Origin: Zygnema circumcarinatum
Taxonomy: Eukaryota; Streptophyta; Zygnematophyceae; Zygnematales; Zygnemataceae
DNA: 64,000 nucleotides
Assembly (NCBI GenBank): GCA_037447605.1
Contig: CM074806.1
Coordinates: forward strand, 4,709,287-4,773,286
Direction: 5' to 3'
The notes under the pieces were generated by a model. That model searched no databases. It saw only the letters and a list, made by a program, of their open reading frames with translations, and had not been told where the DNA came from. This document shows, in pieces, positions 1-13,800 of this stretch (within the stretch, counting starts at the first letter, position 1; every line of letters begins with the position of its first letter). The position numbers were made by a program, and so were the translations under genes.

Positions 1-744
1 CTTTGCTAGGCTCCTAGTTATCATCGGTCATTGGGAGGAATGGAAGGCAGGATACAGCAAGTTCAGAGCTTGGCATAGAGGCAGCAAAGGGAAGATAGGA
101 ATCAACTTAGAAAAAGGGTGTGTCTTGGAAACTTACCCCAGCCAGCGATTGGCTGGGGATTCTCATTACAATATAAGTGTCTTCTCACTGAAATGCTTGT
201 CTGGCTGGGCTGAATTGGATGTCTAAATGCTATCAGCAAGAAGACTCTCTCTCTCTCTCTCTGCAGTGGAACTCTTTCCCTCTTGTACTAGCATCTGTTG
301 CTGGAGCTTGAGAGGAAGAAAAGAAGAACAGGACAACAAACCACACAGCAAATACAAATACTAAGCCCAGCACTAAAAGACAAACTAGCATCACTGACAT
401 CCCATCTATCTATCTCTGACAGTAAATCCTGAGTCTTAGTAGTGACAGTCTCTGATTGGCCAACTGACCACTGAGTGGCCTGGCTGACTATGTGGAGCCT
501 TATGATAGGTCAACTAATAACTATCGGCGGCAAATTGCGGCGCTCCGAGTGCGCCTTGCTGGAGGATGTGCTGTTCCGTGGGCCGCCAACACATGGCACT
601 GCCTTCTCGCATCCTCCGTTGGCAGCTCCTGGATTCTGCTGAGCCGTGACACTGAAGTGGCATATATCAAGTCCAACTGAACTGACGCGGATCCGTCGAG
701 CGCAGCTCCACTACGCTACAGTTTTGCGTAAGCCCGTAACGACT

Positions 745-1000
745 AGTACGGACAGTACGGCTAACACAAGTTACCGTACAAAAAAGTGGTTTCGGCAAAA
801 TTGGGGCGAAAATATTGAGGGCGCACTCCTTGGGGTGGTAAATACGAGGACCCCCGACTGTACGGTATGACACGTGTGTATATGCATCCGTACGGTCTTT
901 CGTGCCGTACTGTACAGTATATATCCACGTACGGTCTGGCTCGTGTGTACTGTACAGTACTGTACTGTATCTGCACCCGTACAGTCATTTCGTACGGCCT
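745..1000. promoter_or_regulatory. GTAC-dense block
   Basis: At least 13 GTAC tetranucleotides fall in roughly 260 bases, many as CCGTAC, GTACGG or CTGTACAG half-palindromes. About one would be expected by chance. GTAC is the core bound by SBP-domain transcription factors in green algae and plants, so a regulatory role is possible. The block lies about 900 bases before the myosin start. A decayed repeat unit is the main alternative. Confidence 0.4.
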
Positions 1001-1301
1001 TCTGTCGCGTCTGCCGGGACGACAAGGACCCCCCCAGCCGACGGTCCTCTGCGCTCGGGCACCGTCCGCGAGGACGCTGTGGGGGGGCCAAGTTCTTGTA
1101 CTCGGTTACATTCAAGACTCCGCGGGGAGTACCTTCGTCCTTCGCTGTCCGCCTACGGCGTACGTTCTTCGTGTTCGAAATGCCCTGCAAAAAAAAAAAA
1201 AAAACCTGGTCTTGGAGCTCCAATCCCCGGACGGCACATGTCCGTCAAGACCGACTCCATCGTCCTCTCGCATCCGCCGGAGGGGTACTTCCGCCGTCTG
1301 G

Positions 1302-1349
1302 CCAGTTGGTAGACCGCTAGGTAGCTAGACCTAGCGGCCTACCAACTGG
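1302..1349. repeat. Strong inverted repeat (hairpin)
   Basis: The 21-base arm 1302-1322 pairs with 1329-1349 with a single mismatch, leaving a 6-base loop. A second partial copy of the arm (GGTCTACC) follows at once. Its function is unknown: a foldback element, a small-RNA precursor or a transposon end would all fit. Confidence 0.7.
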
Positions 1350-1865
1350 TCTACCGTACTAGCCTATCTAGGGGGGGGCCTAATAGGTAGGGGTCTAGAC
1401 TATTTGACCTACTGTGCTGGTCTTCGCCACTGCGACGATTTGACTGTCGAGCGCCCTCCAATGTTGACACGCCACGTGTACAGTTTGTACACATGTCGTA
1501 TTTCTACTGGGAGCCTCTTGACTAAAGGAAAACTGCTTGTTTAAGGAATCTGAATTTCCTGACAAGAGATTTCACTCGCTGAAAGTCCTCTCTTTCGTCA
1601 ATAGTTTTCCTTGTGTTCCTCCTCCCCCCTCCACCTTTCTAGATAGGTAGAAAGCACTTTCTGCTCCTCAGTCTGCTCAATAGGATGTCAATAGGATAGC
1701 AGAGAGATCATGTATTGTAGTCTCCAAAAGGCAGGAGTGATTACCACAGCAAGCCAAGCTCCTACTTCAGAACTTATTTGAAAGTATTGGAAGGCCATCA
1801 TCTCTCGCCTGAATGTGAACGGCATTTTCTTAAAGCAGTGTCGCCTCAGCGTCAGCAGCGAGGCC

Positions 1866-4800
1866 ATGGCGGCACAGAGGTTTGCCGTGAATGCCCGCGT
1901 CTGGTTCCCCAGCAAGGAGGAAGTGTGGACGGAGGGTTCGGTCGTCAGTCAGACTGGCGAAAGTGTGGTCATCAAAATAGTTCCTTCTGAACCACCGGTG
2001 TGTTCTCCAATGCAATACAATCAGCTCCACGGCTTGCCGTTTTCTTGATTATACACCTCTCTACCCAGGCGCTTTGCTACAGAAGATTGCGGTATTGTAA
2101 CTGTGCAATGTTATCCCTTTGGTATGCATGGCAAATACTGTCCGTGACAGATAAACATGAAATAAAATGAATGGACTAAGCTGAGGTGTATTGCCTCGAG
2201 TGCATCACGCTTCTAGGTAAGAGTATACTCATCCGCACAGGATGCGTTTTGATGTACATCTGCACTCTCCATCCCTCCTCCTCATCGTCGCTCGTTTCCG
2301 AGTTGATCAGGTGACGGTCCAAGCGAGCAAATGCTTCGCAAAGGAAGACGACAGCGGTTCAGTGGACGACATGACAAAGCTCTCACACTTGCACGAGCCT
2401 GGGGTGCTTCACAATCTCTATAAGCGCTACGTTGGCAACCAAATTTATGTGAGTAATAGCAGCTACAAGAGCAACATACCTGCTTCTGCAGGGGAAGATA
2501 TTAAAAAAGCACCCCTATACACGCGAAAAACTGGAGATTTAGAAATTGTTTATTTTCAGTTTTTGATAGACCGATTTATTGAATTGAATTGAATTGAATT
2601 AAACTAAAAAAATGTCTTGGAATTCTACTTGTTTGAACGTTTAATTTAAACTATTAAGAAAGGAAAACCCCTAAGTGGCTCCAAAGCAGCGTTTAGATTA
2701 TATCGCCAATTAATCATGTCAACAATTGGTGAATTTGAATAGTTTTTTCGTCTGGGTTCTTAGAATTAAAAATTCCATTCGCCTTGGTCTTACTTTACTT
2801 TCTGGAAGGAAATTAATCTTTAGGCTTTGACCGTACGAAGTGCAACCCACTTATAAGTCACAATACGGCACTGCAAACTACGTAGCCATCTCGCATCGAC
2901 TGATTTATTATAGAAATGGGACCAGTCCAATGCAGAAACGTCCTGACCTAAATCTATATTTTCTAGGAAAGGGCTGAAGAACGCAAATCTGACAGCCAAA
3001 ATTTGTATTTGTGAGTTGGCTTAGACATATACTGGAAGCATTCTCATTGCCGTCAACCCCTTCACCATCCTGCCGGGCCTTTACGACGATGACATGAAGG
3101 TTCAGTATAAAGGGGCTCGTTTTGGGGAACTCTCACCCCATGTCTTCGCTGTAGCTGATAATGCCTACAGGTGAGCTTGAACTGCTAAGATATGGAATCC
3201 CATTTTTTTTTACTTTGCGAGCATCTGGAAGAGGGGTTTTGCTGTACAGTTGTTCAGAAGGAAATTCAATACAGAGTTCTGAACGCAACATAATAGCTGA
3301 ACTTCTCATGCATTCATGGTTTCTTACGGCAATATTATGGAGGAATTCATCACGAATGCAGGGCCATGATCCGGCGAAAATGCAGCCAGTCCATTTTGAT
3401 TAGCGGGGAGTCTGGTGCTGGAAAAACGGAGACCACAAAACTTGTCATGGAATATGTTGCCGAGCTGAGTGGCAGAACTGAAGACGAGCGCAGCGTGGAG
3501 TCCCGAGTCCTTGAGGTGCGGAGCCGTTTGAGTAGCTGTTTTGGTCCAAAAGTGTTGTCTTTGAGCCCATGAGGTGTCGCAAGTCAGTCGAATCTATTAT
3601 GTACGCTGTTCATTTTCGATCTTGTGGCTACTTTTCTTGCTGCGTTTTTTGTACATGAGGGTGCCTGTTTTCCCTGCTTTAGAATTTGCCATGTCATATT
3701 GGTCCATGTGCATTTTAGGTGAGAAAACGTGTAGCACAACAACTCTCATGTTACCCAGGGTTATTGTGACGAGAATGGCTTTGTGGTCATGGAGCAGTTA
3801 TATTTGAGCTGAAATTAATTTGTAAATAAAACAGTATTGTCTTACAAGTTGTCGTGTTTTTTTTCACAGTCAAATCCAATCCTCGAGGCCTTTGGAAATG
3901 CGAAGACTGTCAGAAACCACAATTCCAGGTAGGGCATCGTTTACTGATATCCTTAGGATGTCGCCTGCCGTACTTGCATCTTGTATTACCGAATGTGTAT
4001 TGTCGGCAACCTTTTGCCTGCTTACCTGTCTGTTTCAATAAAACAAACATCAAGCAACCATGCGGAGTGCCATTGAGATGGGTGAATTGTTTTTCATGCT
4101 GGAAGATTCCTGTTGGTGTTCGCGGGTCTACCTGTTTGTTTAGCATGCCAGGAAGGAATATGCGTAGCTTTCGGTGCTATTGCAGTAGCGCCTGCTTGAC
4201 TTCTTCTTGCCCAGGAGGAGACGAAGCCAATTTTTTTTTTTTTTTTTTTGTTCTTCAACTGTTAAATACGCTGACTTGAATGACGTTTTCGATACATGCA
4301 GCCGATTCGGAAAGTTTGTTCAGATTCTGTTCAGCGAGGATGGAAAGGTTTCAGGAGCAGTGGTGAAGGCATATCTGCTGGAAAAGTCACGAGTAGTGCA
4401 AATTAGAGACCCAGAACGCAATTATCACTGTTTCTACCAACTCTGCGCAGGAGCTACTCCAGAGGTTGGCTCCATGTCTGCTCCATTGGTGTATTATGTC
4501 TGGGAAGAAGCCATCCTGTTTCTTTCTACGAGTTACCATATCTTTTTTAGATGGGCATGACTGGAAGGCAATCGCCCTGCTCGTTTCTCTACAGTGTATT
4601 TGTTCAGGTTTCAGGCTCTGAATGAGGTCTGGATAAGATATGTGTAGTCCTGGGCATGCATTCCACTTAAGACAGTGCTAAAATGCCTAATCACGTGATG
4701 CAAAATGCCAATGAGATCTTGATTGTTTGAGCTTTTCTCGTACGACTGCCCCTTTTTCTCCAACTTTACACATTTTTCAGCCCTGTTGTATTCTCTCCGA

Positions 4801-7800
4801 ATAATGGGCTGGCTTTCTTATCTCCTCCGGTAAACCTCTGTGTTTCTGACATCAGATACCTGGTTGCTCTGTTGTCCTCAATTGACCTCTGGCAGGAAGC
4901 GAAAAGGTACATGCTGCCAGATGTTGAAGACAGAGCAAAGCAATTTTACTATCTGAATCAGAGCAGTTGCTTTGAGCTCACAGAGCGTGACTCCGATGCC
5001 CAAAGCTTTTTTTTCACCAAGCACGCCATGAAGCTAATGGGCATCTCGCAGCGGGAGCAGGTGAGATGCACTGTGCCATGGAGTAACGGAGGGGAAGTGG
5101 CTGTATGAGTCATACTGTTTGAATGGAAAGTCCTGAACGCATTAGACTGAGGATCATGCCATGGATCTATGGTGTGGGCAACCTTATTATTGTGATGCCA
5201 GAATCAAAATGGAAGTGTCACCTTCTGGGAATGACAACAAGAACCTGCCATTGGTTTTAGACACTTTCGAGCAATTTTTTTTTGCATACTGATTTTTTTT
5301 GGTGTTGATTCCGATTCAGCAATGCTGTTGATTCAGCAACATTGCTGTAATCTTCCTTCTCCTCCTGACTGTGCACATGGCGTTGGACATATTCTTTTTC
5401 CTCATTTGATATGAGAAAATTCTTCAGGCATCTACAGCATTTCACGATCCCGAACGATTTCTCGTTACTAAATCTTTCTGGCCTGTTCTTTGCTTGGAGC
5501 TGTCGGACTTGCAGGACTCCTTATTTATGATTCTTTCAGCCATTCTGCATCTGGGCAATTCGGTTTTTGTTGACGTGGAATGTGAGCAGCCTCTTTCGGT
5601 GCCAGACTCGACGAATCGGGAGCTGGATGTTGTTGCCACCCTTCTTCAGTAAGCCCAATTTTCGTAGTAGTACAGTTGGAGCCCATATTCGAAGAATGAG
5701 AGTGCGAAAAAGAAAAATTATCATCAAACCAGTTGAATCATTCAGCAATCTCTTTCCTGGTTTGAAGGAGAGGGGATGAGGGAAGATGGTGAGTGTCTAT
5801 ATGTTGTGCATTCTAATGGCATGAATACAAACAGCAATAGTTCTGGACAAGGAGAAATTATATTTGAGTGAGTCATGTCCAATCCTGTGAAAGGTTTTAG
5901 TTTTATGTGCCGAACTTGGGGAAATTCTGCAACGGAGGCTAGTTTCTAATCGCTTTATCCAAGGTACACCAATGCCTGAATTTGGAACCTCAATGCAAGC
6001 GAAAGTTTAGGGCATAGATTGACAGGAATTTGTGGTCCAACTGCAACTTGGCAGGTGTGACAGAGATGAGCTCGAGGAATCCCTTACTACGATAAACCGA
6101 AGAATGGGCTCTTCATGGGTGAAGAGCCCCCTCAATTCCAAAGCAGCTGCAGCGAAACGAGATTCTCTTGCCAAGAATCTTTATGCCAAAGTGTTTGCAT
6201 GGTAAATCATTCTCCAATACAATCTCTAACTCACATGTATACCTTCAAGGAGAGAAAATCGTGACTCACAAAGTGACGCTGAGAATGATACTCGTTTGCT
6301 CCGATTGCTGTGCAGGATAGTCAGCAAGATTAACCAAGCCATCAGTGGAACTCAGGAGGCTAAGTTCTACATTGCGGTACTTGACATTTATGGGTTCGAG
6401 CATTTCACGTCCAACAGGTATGAGTGATTCCATGCCCATAAAACCCAGTAGTAAAGCAATTCAATCATTGCAGCAGCATCTCCAACCCCTCACCTTGATC
6501 CACATGTATGGTCTGTTTCTTACTGCATGTACACAGGTTAGAAGGTAGGAATGGAGACAAGCGGATGATCTACCTCTGGTCTAGCATTGAGTATTTTCTA
6601 ACAGTGCATTGAAATATTTCTTGCCAAGCTACCTGCACTATACGGATGTTCAGTGAAATATGGCCCACATGCAACACTTTTCAACCTAACTACTTTCATC
6701 GCTGTACACCTCTACATTCCACATGCAGTTTTGAGCAGTTTTGTATCAACCTTGCCAATGAGAAGCTGCAGCAACATTTCAATCAGGTAATTTCTTTTGC
6801 ACGGTTTGCATGAGCTTTAGAAATCTCTGAAAAAACTTTAGATGGTCGGGAAGATGTAATTACCGATGCTGCCTTGTGGTAACTCAATGTGTCGCATTGT
6901 CCTAGAGGAGAAGGTACTTTCCACTGGTGGGCAACCGGTGGGGAAGCTGTTCGCTATGCTCTGGCATGACTGGTAGAGTATGAAGGATATCTATCTATTT
7001 TCTTTGTCTTCCTTCAATCCCTTTAGTAAATGAGCTGAAGTGCCTGCGTTTGCTTGTGGGGACTCCAGACCGTACTTAAAATGGAACAAGATGAATATGA
7101 GCGTGAGAAGATCAATTGGACCCGCATTCTGTTTGACGATAATCAGGATTGCGTGGACCTTATCGAACGGGTGAGATCATGCATATTGACCATGCACATT
7201 TCTTCTTAGGGGAGGCTCTGTCGACTCATTTCATTCTGCTTGAGGATCTTCCTTTCTGCCGCTGAAAGAAATCCGGAAGGAAGGAAGGAAGTCACGCTTT
7301 TGCCGATTGAGGGCTTTTCCTTATCGATCTTTGAGCTGGTTGTTTTTCCAGTTGAAATTGGTTTCTCTGTTCTATACTTGTCTGATGATGTTTGTGCAAA
7401 TGTTGACCCATGTTTTTGGGGTGCCTGAGATACTCCTGCACTATGCTAATGGAACCTTCTGGGTCTGTGGATGTGTGCCAGAACCAAGGCATTCTAGCAT
7501 TACTTGACGATGCATGGTGAGCCAGCTCATGTCCCATACTTCATGATACCAGGGGGGGGGGACGTCTAGAGCAGTTCTCCCTGGTCGTTTACCTCTTGCT
7601 TCGACCTATTTCTGGCAGAATAGTTGTAGTGTGTCGATTATTTACATTGACATGAATGATAATATTGGCATCCATGAACTAATATTCCATGAGTCAGCGT
7701 AGCTGTGAGGGTTTGATCGTATATATGTCAGGATGTAGTGGGTAGGCCAGGAGAGAATCCTTGTTCCCTATTGGACTTTAATGTGAATGAAGCATTTAAG

Positions 7801-10800
7801 TAGTACTGGTGGGCCCCTTCGGACTTTGTTATAACCGCGAGTTCTGCCTCCTATGCTGGTGTGTTTCAGAAAGTGAACTTCCAGGATTGCGTGTAATTAT
7901 TGTTCGAAATTTTGTTCTCTTTTTTGTGCAGCAAATTGGAAGCATCTACTGCACAAACGTTCACGGATCAACTGAGTCGCAAATGGGGTTCGCATAGGAG
8001 AATCTCCAAAGTCCGAGCGTCTTCCGCGAAGTTCACTCTTCACCACTATGCAGGCGAGGTACGCGCTTGGCAAAACCTGCTTAGAGCGCAATACCGCATT
8101 CTGGCTGGGTGGTTGTGAGAGCTAGTATAAAACACGTTTTCTGCCACTTCCATTCGGGTAACAAAGTCAACAGTAACTGGTGGAACAGAGGTTGAGCATC
8201 TTACTAAGAAGTATGAAAGGCCACTTTTTGGCTTTTCTTCTCTGTCACATTGGGCTCCGCTTCATCAAATGTTCGTGACTGCTCGCACTAGGTGCCAATT
8301 GTAATATCACGTCAGTTGCTCGCTTTTTACGAGCCACCTTTACGGAGGTGGGTGTTTCATTTGCAGGTGAATTACTCAACAGAGGAGTTTATTTCCAAGA
8401 ACTCCGATTCCTTTACACCGGAACACGAAAGATTGCTTGCAGGGTCAAAGAGTCCATTTGTTTCTGCTTTGTTTCCCAGCCTGGAGCAGATCAGTGGGCG
8501 CAATAAATTTGTTTCACTGGGTAATGCCTTCAAGGTACGTCCAGAACTTACTACGAGGCCTTCCTGTAATCCTCACTTTTGTTTCATCTGAACATCATTT
8601 CTCCAATACGCTTTGCTTTAGGGCTAAAAGCCATGATTTGACGCGCAGGGTGAACCCTGCAGGTCCAACTGAAGGAGCTCATGGAAACCCTCTTCCAGAC
8701 AGAGCCCCACTATATCCGTTGTGTTAAGCCCAACCTACAGCTTCAACCAGGCGTATTCAACAGGGAGCTTGTGATTCAACAGCTCCGCTCAGGAGTGAGT
8801 ACATTCTTACTTGTTCTTGAAGCACAATAGAGCTCTCTGGTAACCCACGAGTCATGTAGGTCAGTTAGTTTGGTAAGGAGTGTGATGATGGCTGTACAAT
8901 GTCCTTCTCTTGAGCACTGGACCAGGGTTATTTCAACTCTGCTTTTATCAAATGGTGGCGCAGGGTGTTCTTGAGGCTGTGAGAGTATGCTCTGCAGGAT
9001 ATCCTGCGAGGCAAAGTTTTGCAGACTTCATTGACCGCTTTGATGTTCTGAATCCAAAGAATCTTGGAGAAAGGTATCTCCAATCACTTGTGCTCTTAAC
9101 CCTCTGTCAACGTTGGTGTTGATTGCACCCCCTGCGCTCTTGTCCTGCCATTGGCAACGACGTATTTTATTTTCTACCAGTGTTAGAATTTCGTTTTGTA
9201 CGATATGACTGATTGACTGTTTTATTTCATCTTTCTATGAACATACCCGATAGTTAATATGGCGTTTATGTCCATTCTGACCTGGCTAGCAAACTGGCTA
9301 CCGCAGCAAACTCTGAGATTCGCTGATTGGTGTTATTGTCTGGGCAGTATGAGTGACAGGGAGCGATGCCGTGCCATCCTTGAGAAAATTCCTCTTGATG
9401 GCTACCAGGTCAGTGGATCAAATTTCCTGGGCAGGTTTCCTGCTGCATGTTTACATTTTTTTTCAAAAAGTCATGTGTATGTGGGTTTTTCGTTCTCTAC
9501 GCGCATCCGCTTGAAGGTCTTGAATTTTAACGGTTCTGAACATTGCAGTCCCCGTGCCTTTAGATAGCATTTGCTACAGGCCCTCTTAAATGTATCAGCT
9601 CCTAAAAGGAAAGGCCACTTTTCATATGGTCGTTTGGTCCTGCTCCTCATGTTTTATCCAGATCGGCATTACCAAGTTGTTTTTCCGAGAAGGTCAGATG
9701 ATGCTGCTGGAAACTCTCCGACTCGAATTCTTGAACAAAGTGGCTGCAAAAATTCAGCGACGCTTCCGGAAACATATCTATGGGGTCAGGAGAATCGCAG
9801 CCATGATGCTGCAAACGTGGTGGCGGGGTATGTATATGCAGATCCTGCTATGGCCATGTTTATGTTTCAAGTGCTATATTTTGAAAATGGGAGTGATTGT
9901 TTGCAGAGAGAGGTGATTAGATTTCAAAGTTGTCTGCAAGTGTCTCCCTGATTGGATCATTTTTTTTCAGATTTAAGTTCTCATGTATGAGCTATTGTTT
10001 TTGTGGAGTTGCTTGCGGAAGGTACAGATACTCTTGTCAGTTTGTTTTGATCCGTTTCGTTCCTTACTTGCTTTTTACTTTAATTCTTACCAGGACAGTG
10101 GACATCATTTGCATGCTGTCATATGAATGTATTCTGATGCCTCTGTTTAGATGGATGAGAACTTGATATTGGCTTGTGCGCTCCATGTTGATATGAAGAT
10201 AGAACTTGTGCCGCAGGACAATTAGGGCAAAGGAACTGTCAGAAATTGCGCGAGAATAAGGCGGCCCTGATCATACAAAAATATGAGCGAGCCCGGCAAA
10301 AGCGTAGATATGAACAGAGGTTGTATGCAGCCATTGTCCTTTGCCAATCGATGGTTCGAGCTAAGTTTGTACGGAAGAAACGGAAAGAAATGGTTCGTGA
10401 TCGCGCAGCCATTACAATTCAGGTGAGGGAATTTGAAGCTGAAGGCCTGAATGGTTTGAAGGTTTTGCATGTTGGGAAGAAACAAAGATGCGAGGGTACC
10501 TGTTTTACGGTAATGACAAATTTCTTGATGTAGTTGCTGTTTGCTGCAACAAAAATTTTGGGCAAGTTTGTTTTTACAAACTTGCCCTGGGCGGCTAGAA
10601 TATTTGTTTGCTAGGACTCGCATTGCCGGTACTATTATTGGAAAGGAGAAAGAAACAGCTCTGGGTACTGCACTTCTTTAATGAAATGTTCTTTCCTAGT
10701 TTGAGCTGTCGTCAATTTTTGTTATAGGAGGGAGGAGTTCGTTGGCGGAAATTGAGAGTAGAGAAGCTCTCTTGAGGATTTATGTGACTGCTGTGTGAAG

Positions 10801-13800
10801 TCCAATGTAGTGAATAGGGGAGAATATGTCTCGATTTCCCTTGGTGTTGTTTGCGTGGAATGGGATATACATAAACGCAGCCTTTTTTTTCAACTTATTT
10901 TTACAATGATTTTGGTTATTGAGTCCCATAGTCACCGTAAAGTAGCGCAAGGATTGAAGTGATTTCTAATATAATGGAAGGTACATCTAGAGTTTTCCCT
11001 TTTTTAAAAACTGAAAGTATCTGCTGAGGAAAAACGAGGGCTTGTCTCAGAGGCACTGGAGAGGCTATCTGAAGCGAAGGCCATGGAACAACCTCCGGCA
11101 GCTAATAAAATGCCGCATTGCCCGGAAGGAGCTCTCTCTGCTTCGACTGGAGTCTGCTTCACATAAGTTGGTAAGTCTGATTCTAAGCTTCAGTGAAAAC
11201 CTACAATAGGCCAGTGTGCATACTCTTCATATCGCATTTGTTGACTAAACAAAGAAAAAGTACACTATACATCTCACTTGAATAGTGGCCGTTATGCCGC
11301 ACATGCAAGCACAAGAAACTGAAGCTGGAAACTAGGTCATATACCTCTTACTGCTTATGTTCTGAGTCTTTTGGGTCCTTGAGAGAGCGAATGTTCGGTA
11401 TAAAAATCACAAACGTATGCACATACTTTGGATCTGCTTTCCTGCTTATCTGTAGCTAAGTTATCTAAGCCTGTCAGGACTAAGCTTCCCTTTTTTGTTG
11501 ATAGAAATTGCCTTGTGTACGACACATTTTGTTCAATGCCATGTTGTCTGGGAAGTGTAATAGCTCATGAATTTTGGCAATGAATTCTGCAGAAGGAGCA
11601 ACATTTACCGTCAACAACTGCCAGCGTCCAATCCCTTGAAGTGAAGTGCGATAAGGTAGGCGTGATACATTTCTCATGCATAGCCAGCTATGAGAAATCG
11701 ATCTCTAACTCTCGCAGTGAATGCTTATGGTGTAAACCTTTTGGACTGCTTTAAAAGTCATAGCATAAGCGTACGATTTCCATCACTCTCTGAACTTTCT
11801 CGTAAATTGCTTCAAGTGGTCATAGTCTTCTGCTCTGCTATTTTGACAGCTTGCAGTACAGCTTGACCAGTCGGAACGGGAGAAAAAGGCGGCTGTAAGT
11901 GAGCTGCGACTGTTGCGACAAGAGAATGAAAAATTGAAGGCCCTCGTGGAGGCAAGGAACGAGGAAATCAATTGGTTCCATGAAAACCTGCAAAGGAGTC
12001 GAATACAGTGGCTGGAAAATTCCATGCATTTTCAACAGGTCAGCCTCATGAGGGGCATTTGGGAGTGCTGCTGCCATTCCTAGGTGGCAGATACCTGCTC
12101 CGCAGTGAAACCTGCTTTGTGATATTGTTGCTTGCTGCTTTCTGATTAATCCCTATATGATGTAGACAGTTATCTAATAACTGTTTTGCACTGCATCAAG
12201 TTCCCAGAAGCTTCTGACCTTCGTTCTGAATCTGTGTTACATTTCTGTGTTTGTGCTTCCATTTGCAGTTCTCATCTGAAAGTGTACCGACTTCTGACAG
12301 CGTTTCAGAGCAGTCAGTATCCGGGCGAAAGCCGTATACTGAAGTCAACGAGAGTACTCAATTTTCAGGCTCCCGAAGTCAACGGCCTGCTGCTCCTGAA
12401 CCCCATCCGGCCCCCCGCAAAGTTCCTAAACGTGAAGGTTTATCTGCATCGGAGTTGGCAACGAAGCTAATGCAGGGAGTTCATGTGGGAGTGGATACCA
12501 TCGCAAAGGTTCTGCAAAATGTTGCGAAAGAGGCGGAGATGGCTATGCAGGTGAAGAAGCAGAACGTGGTTCTGCAAGCCTATAACAAGGAGGCATGGAA
12601 CAGGATGGCTGCTGCAGAGAAGGAAGCCAATAAGATGAACGAGATTATTGCACGTAGTAGTGAAACAATCGCAGCTCTGCAGCTGGAAGTAGCAAGTTTG
12701 ACGTCAAGACTGAAGGAGATGGAAGCCGGGTAAGGCTCCTCTTCAGCTGCCTGCATTTCAAAAAAAAAAAAAAATCTAAGATGATTTTCTTGTGTAGGAC
12801 CTTTGTTCAAGCCGCTTCTCCTGACGTCTAGCAGTCTGAGTTTAGTTTGTATTAATGAAACGAGTGGAGCCTTGTTATCATGAAGTACAAATGTTACCAC
12901 ATAGCCGGTTGAGGTTCAGCAACTGAGGCATATGGTTGAGATCGTGGCAGAAAAGCGCGGTTGGAGACGGAGACGAAAGCGCTGGGGAGCAGATTGATGG
13001 ATTTGCACTCGACAAGTGGATTACGGTTCGCCGATGACGAGCAAGTGAGTTGCCTGTATACCGCTGAAGCAATTCCAAGCCTTCCGATTTCCTCTTCACT
13101 TTGCTCTCCAAAGCCTTCCTTATGGAGTTTTAGAGTATTCGTTTACAGATTTTGTACATTTCATGGCTCCAAGTGACTCTGATCAACCGTGCTTGCTTCT
13201 CTGTTGAAAAGTTATCCCTCGTCTCTTTCCTTCAAGATCCTTCGGAGTTTCCTACCGCATAAGAGGAGCTACGTAGTTAATGACTGTGTTTCACGTGGTG
13301 GTTTCATTTTTCACGTGGTGGTTCAGGAAGCCCTATTACTGAAAGTAACCACTGAGAACCTTGGTTTCAGTCCTGAAGGCCAACCACGCGCTGCAGCCAT
13401 TCTGTTCAAAGCCATGCAAAGTTGGCATGTGTTGGAGGTTGATACGGAGGAGCCTCTCTTCTTGATCAGCATAGCTAAGCACTTGCAGCAAGCTGCTAGA
13501 GGCGCAATCGATGATGTGGCGTATTGGCTAACCAATGCAGTCACGCTTTATTTCCTTTTGGAGACGTCATATGTCCCCTTGAAGGCGAAGCGTGTTCGAA
13601 AGATCTCTATGTTTGGTCGCAAGGAAGGCAAGAAGAATGAGCCGTTGGCTCTGCTCACGTTCAAGTGTGAACTTTGGGCAGCAGTTGAGCAGCTTTATTC
13701 AGCGCTTGTGGCGTCAGGAAAAGCGAACCTTCAGCATGTCCTTCAAACTGTTGCGGTCAGTCACCACACCTGATGCTGTGCTTTGTGGGGGGATGGGTTA

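Larger units (their letters stand above)
1..1865. other. Left flank, no gene recognised
   Basis: I find no splice-consistent coding region here. Several overlapping frames stay open between about 650 and 1330, but they share no protein resemblance and run through simple repeats and a hairpin, so I do not call them. Visible contents are a (CT)n run at about 246-262, a block very dense in GTAC tetranucleotides at about 745-1000, a 14-base A run near 1190, a hairpin at 1302-1349 and a G run at about 1371-1378. The last few hundred bases are presumably the promoter and 5' leader of the myosin gene. Confidence 0.5.

Noticed and set aside
646-1328. Several overlapping open frames of 70-150 codons on both strands
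   Set aside because: They coexist in most frames, pass through hairpin and GTAC repeats, and show no protein family pattern. They reflect a local lack of stop codons.
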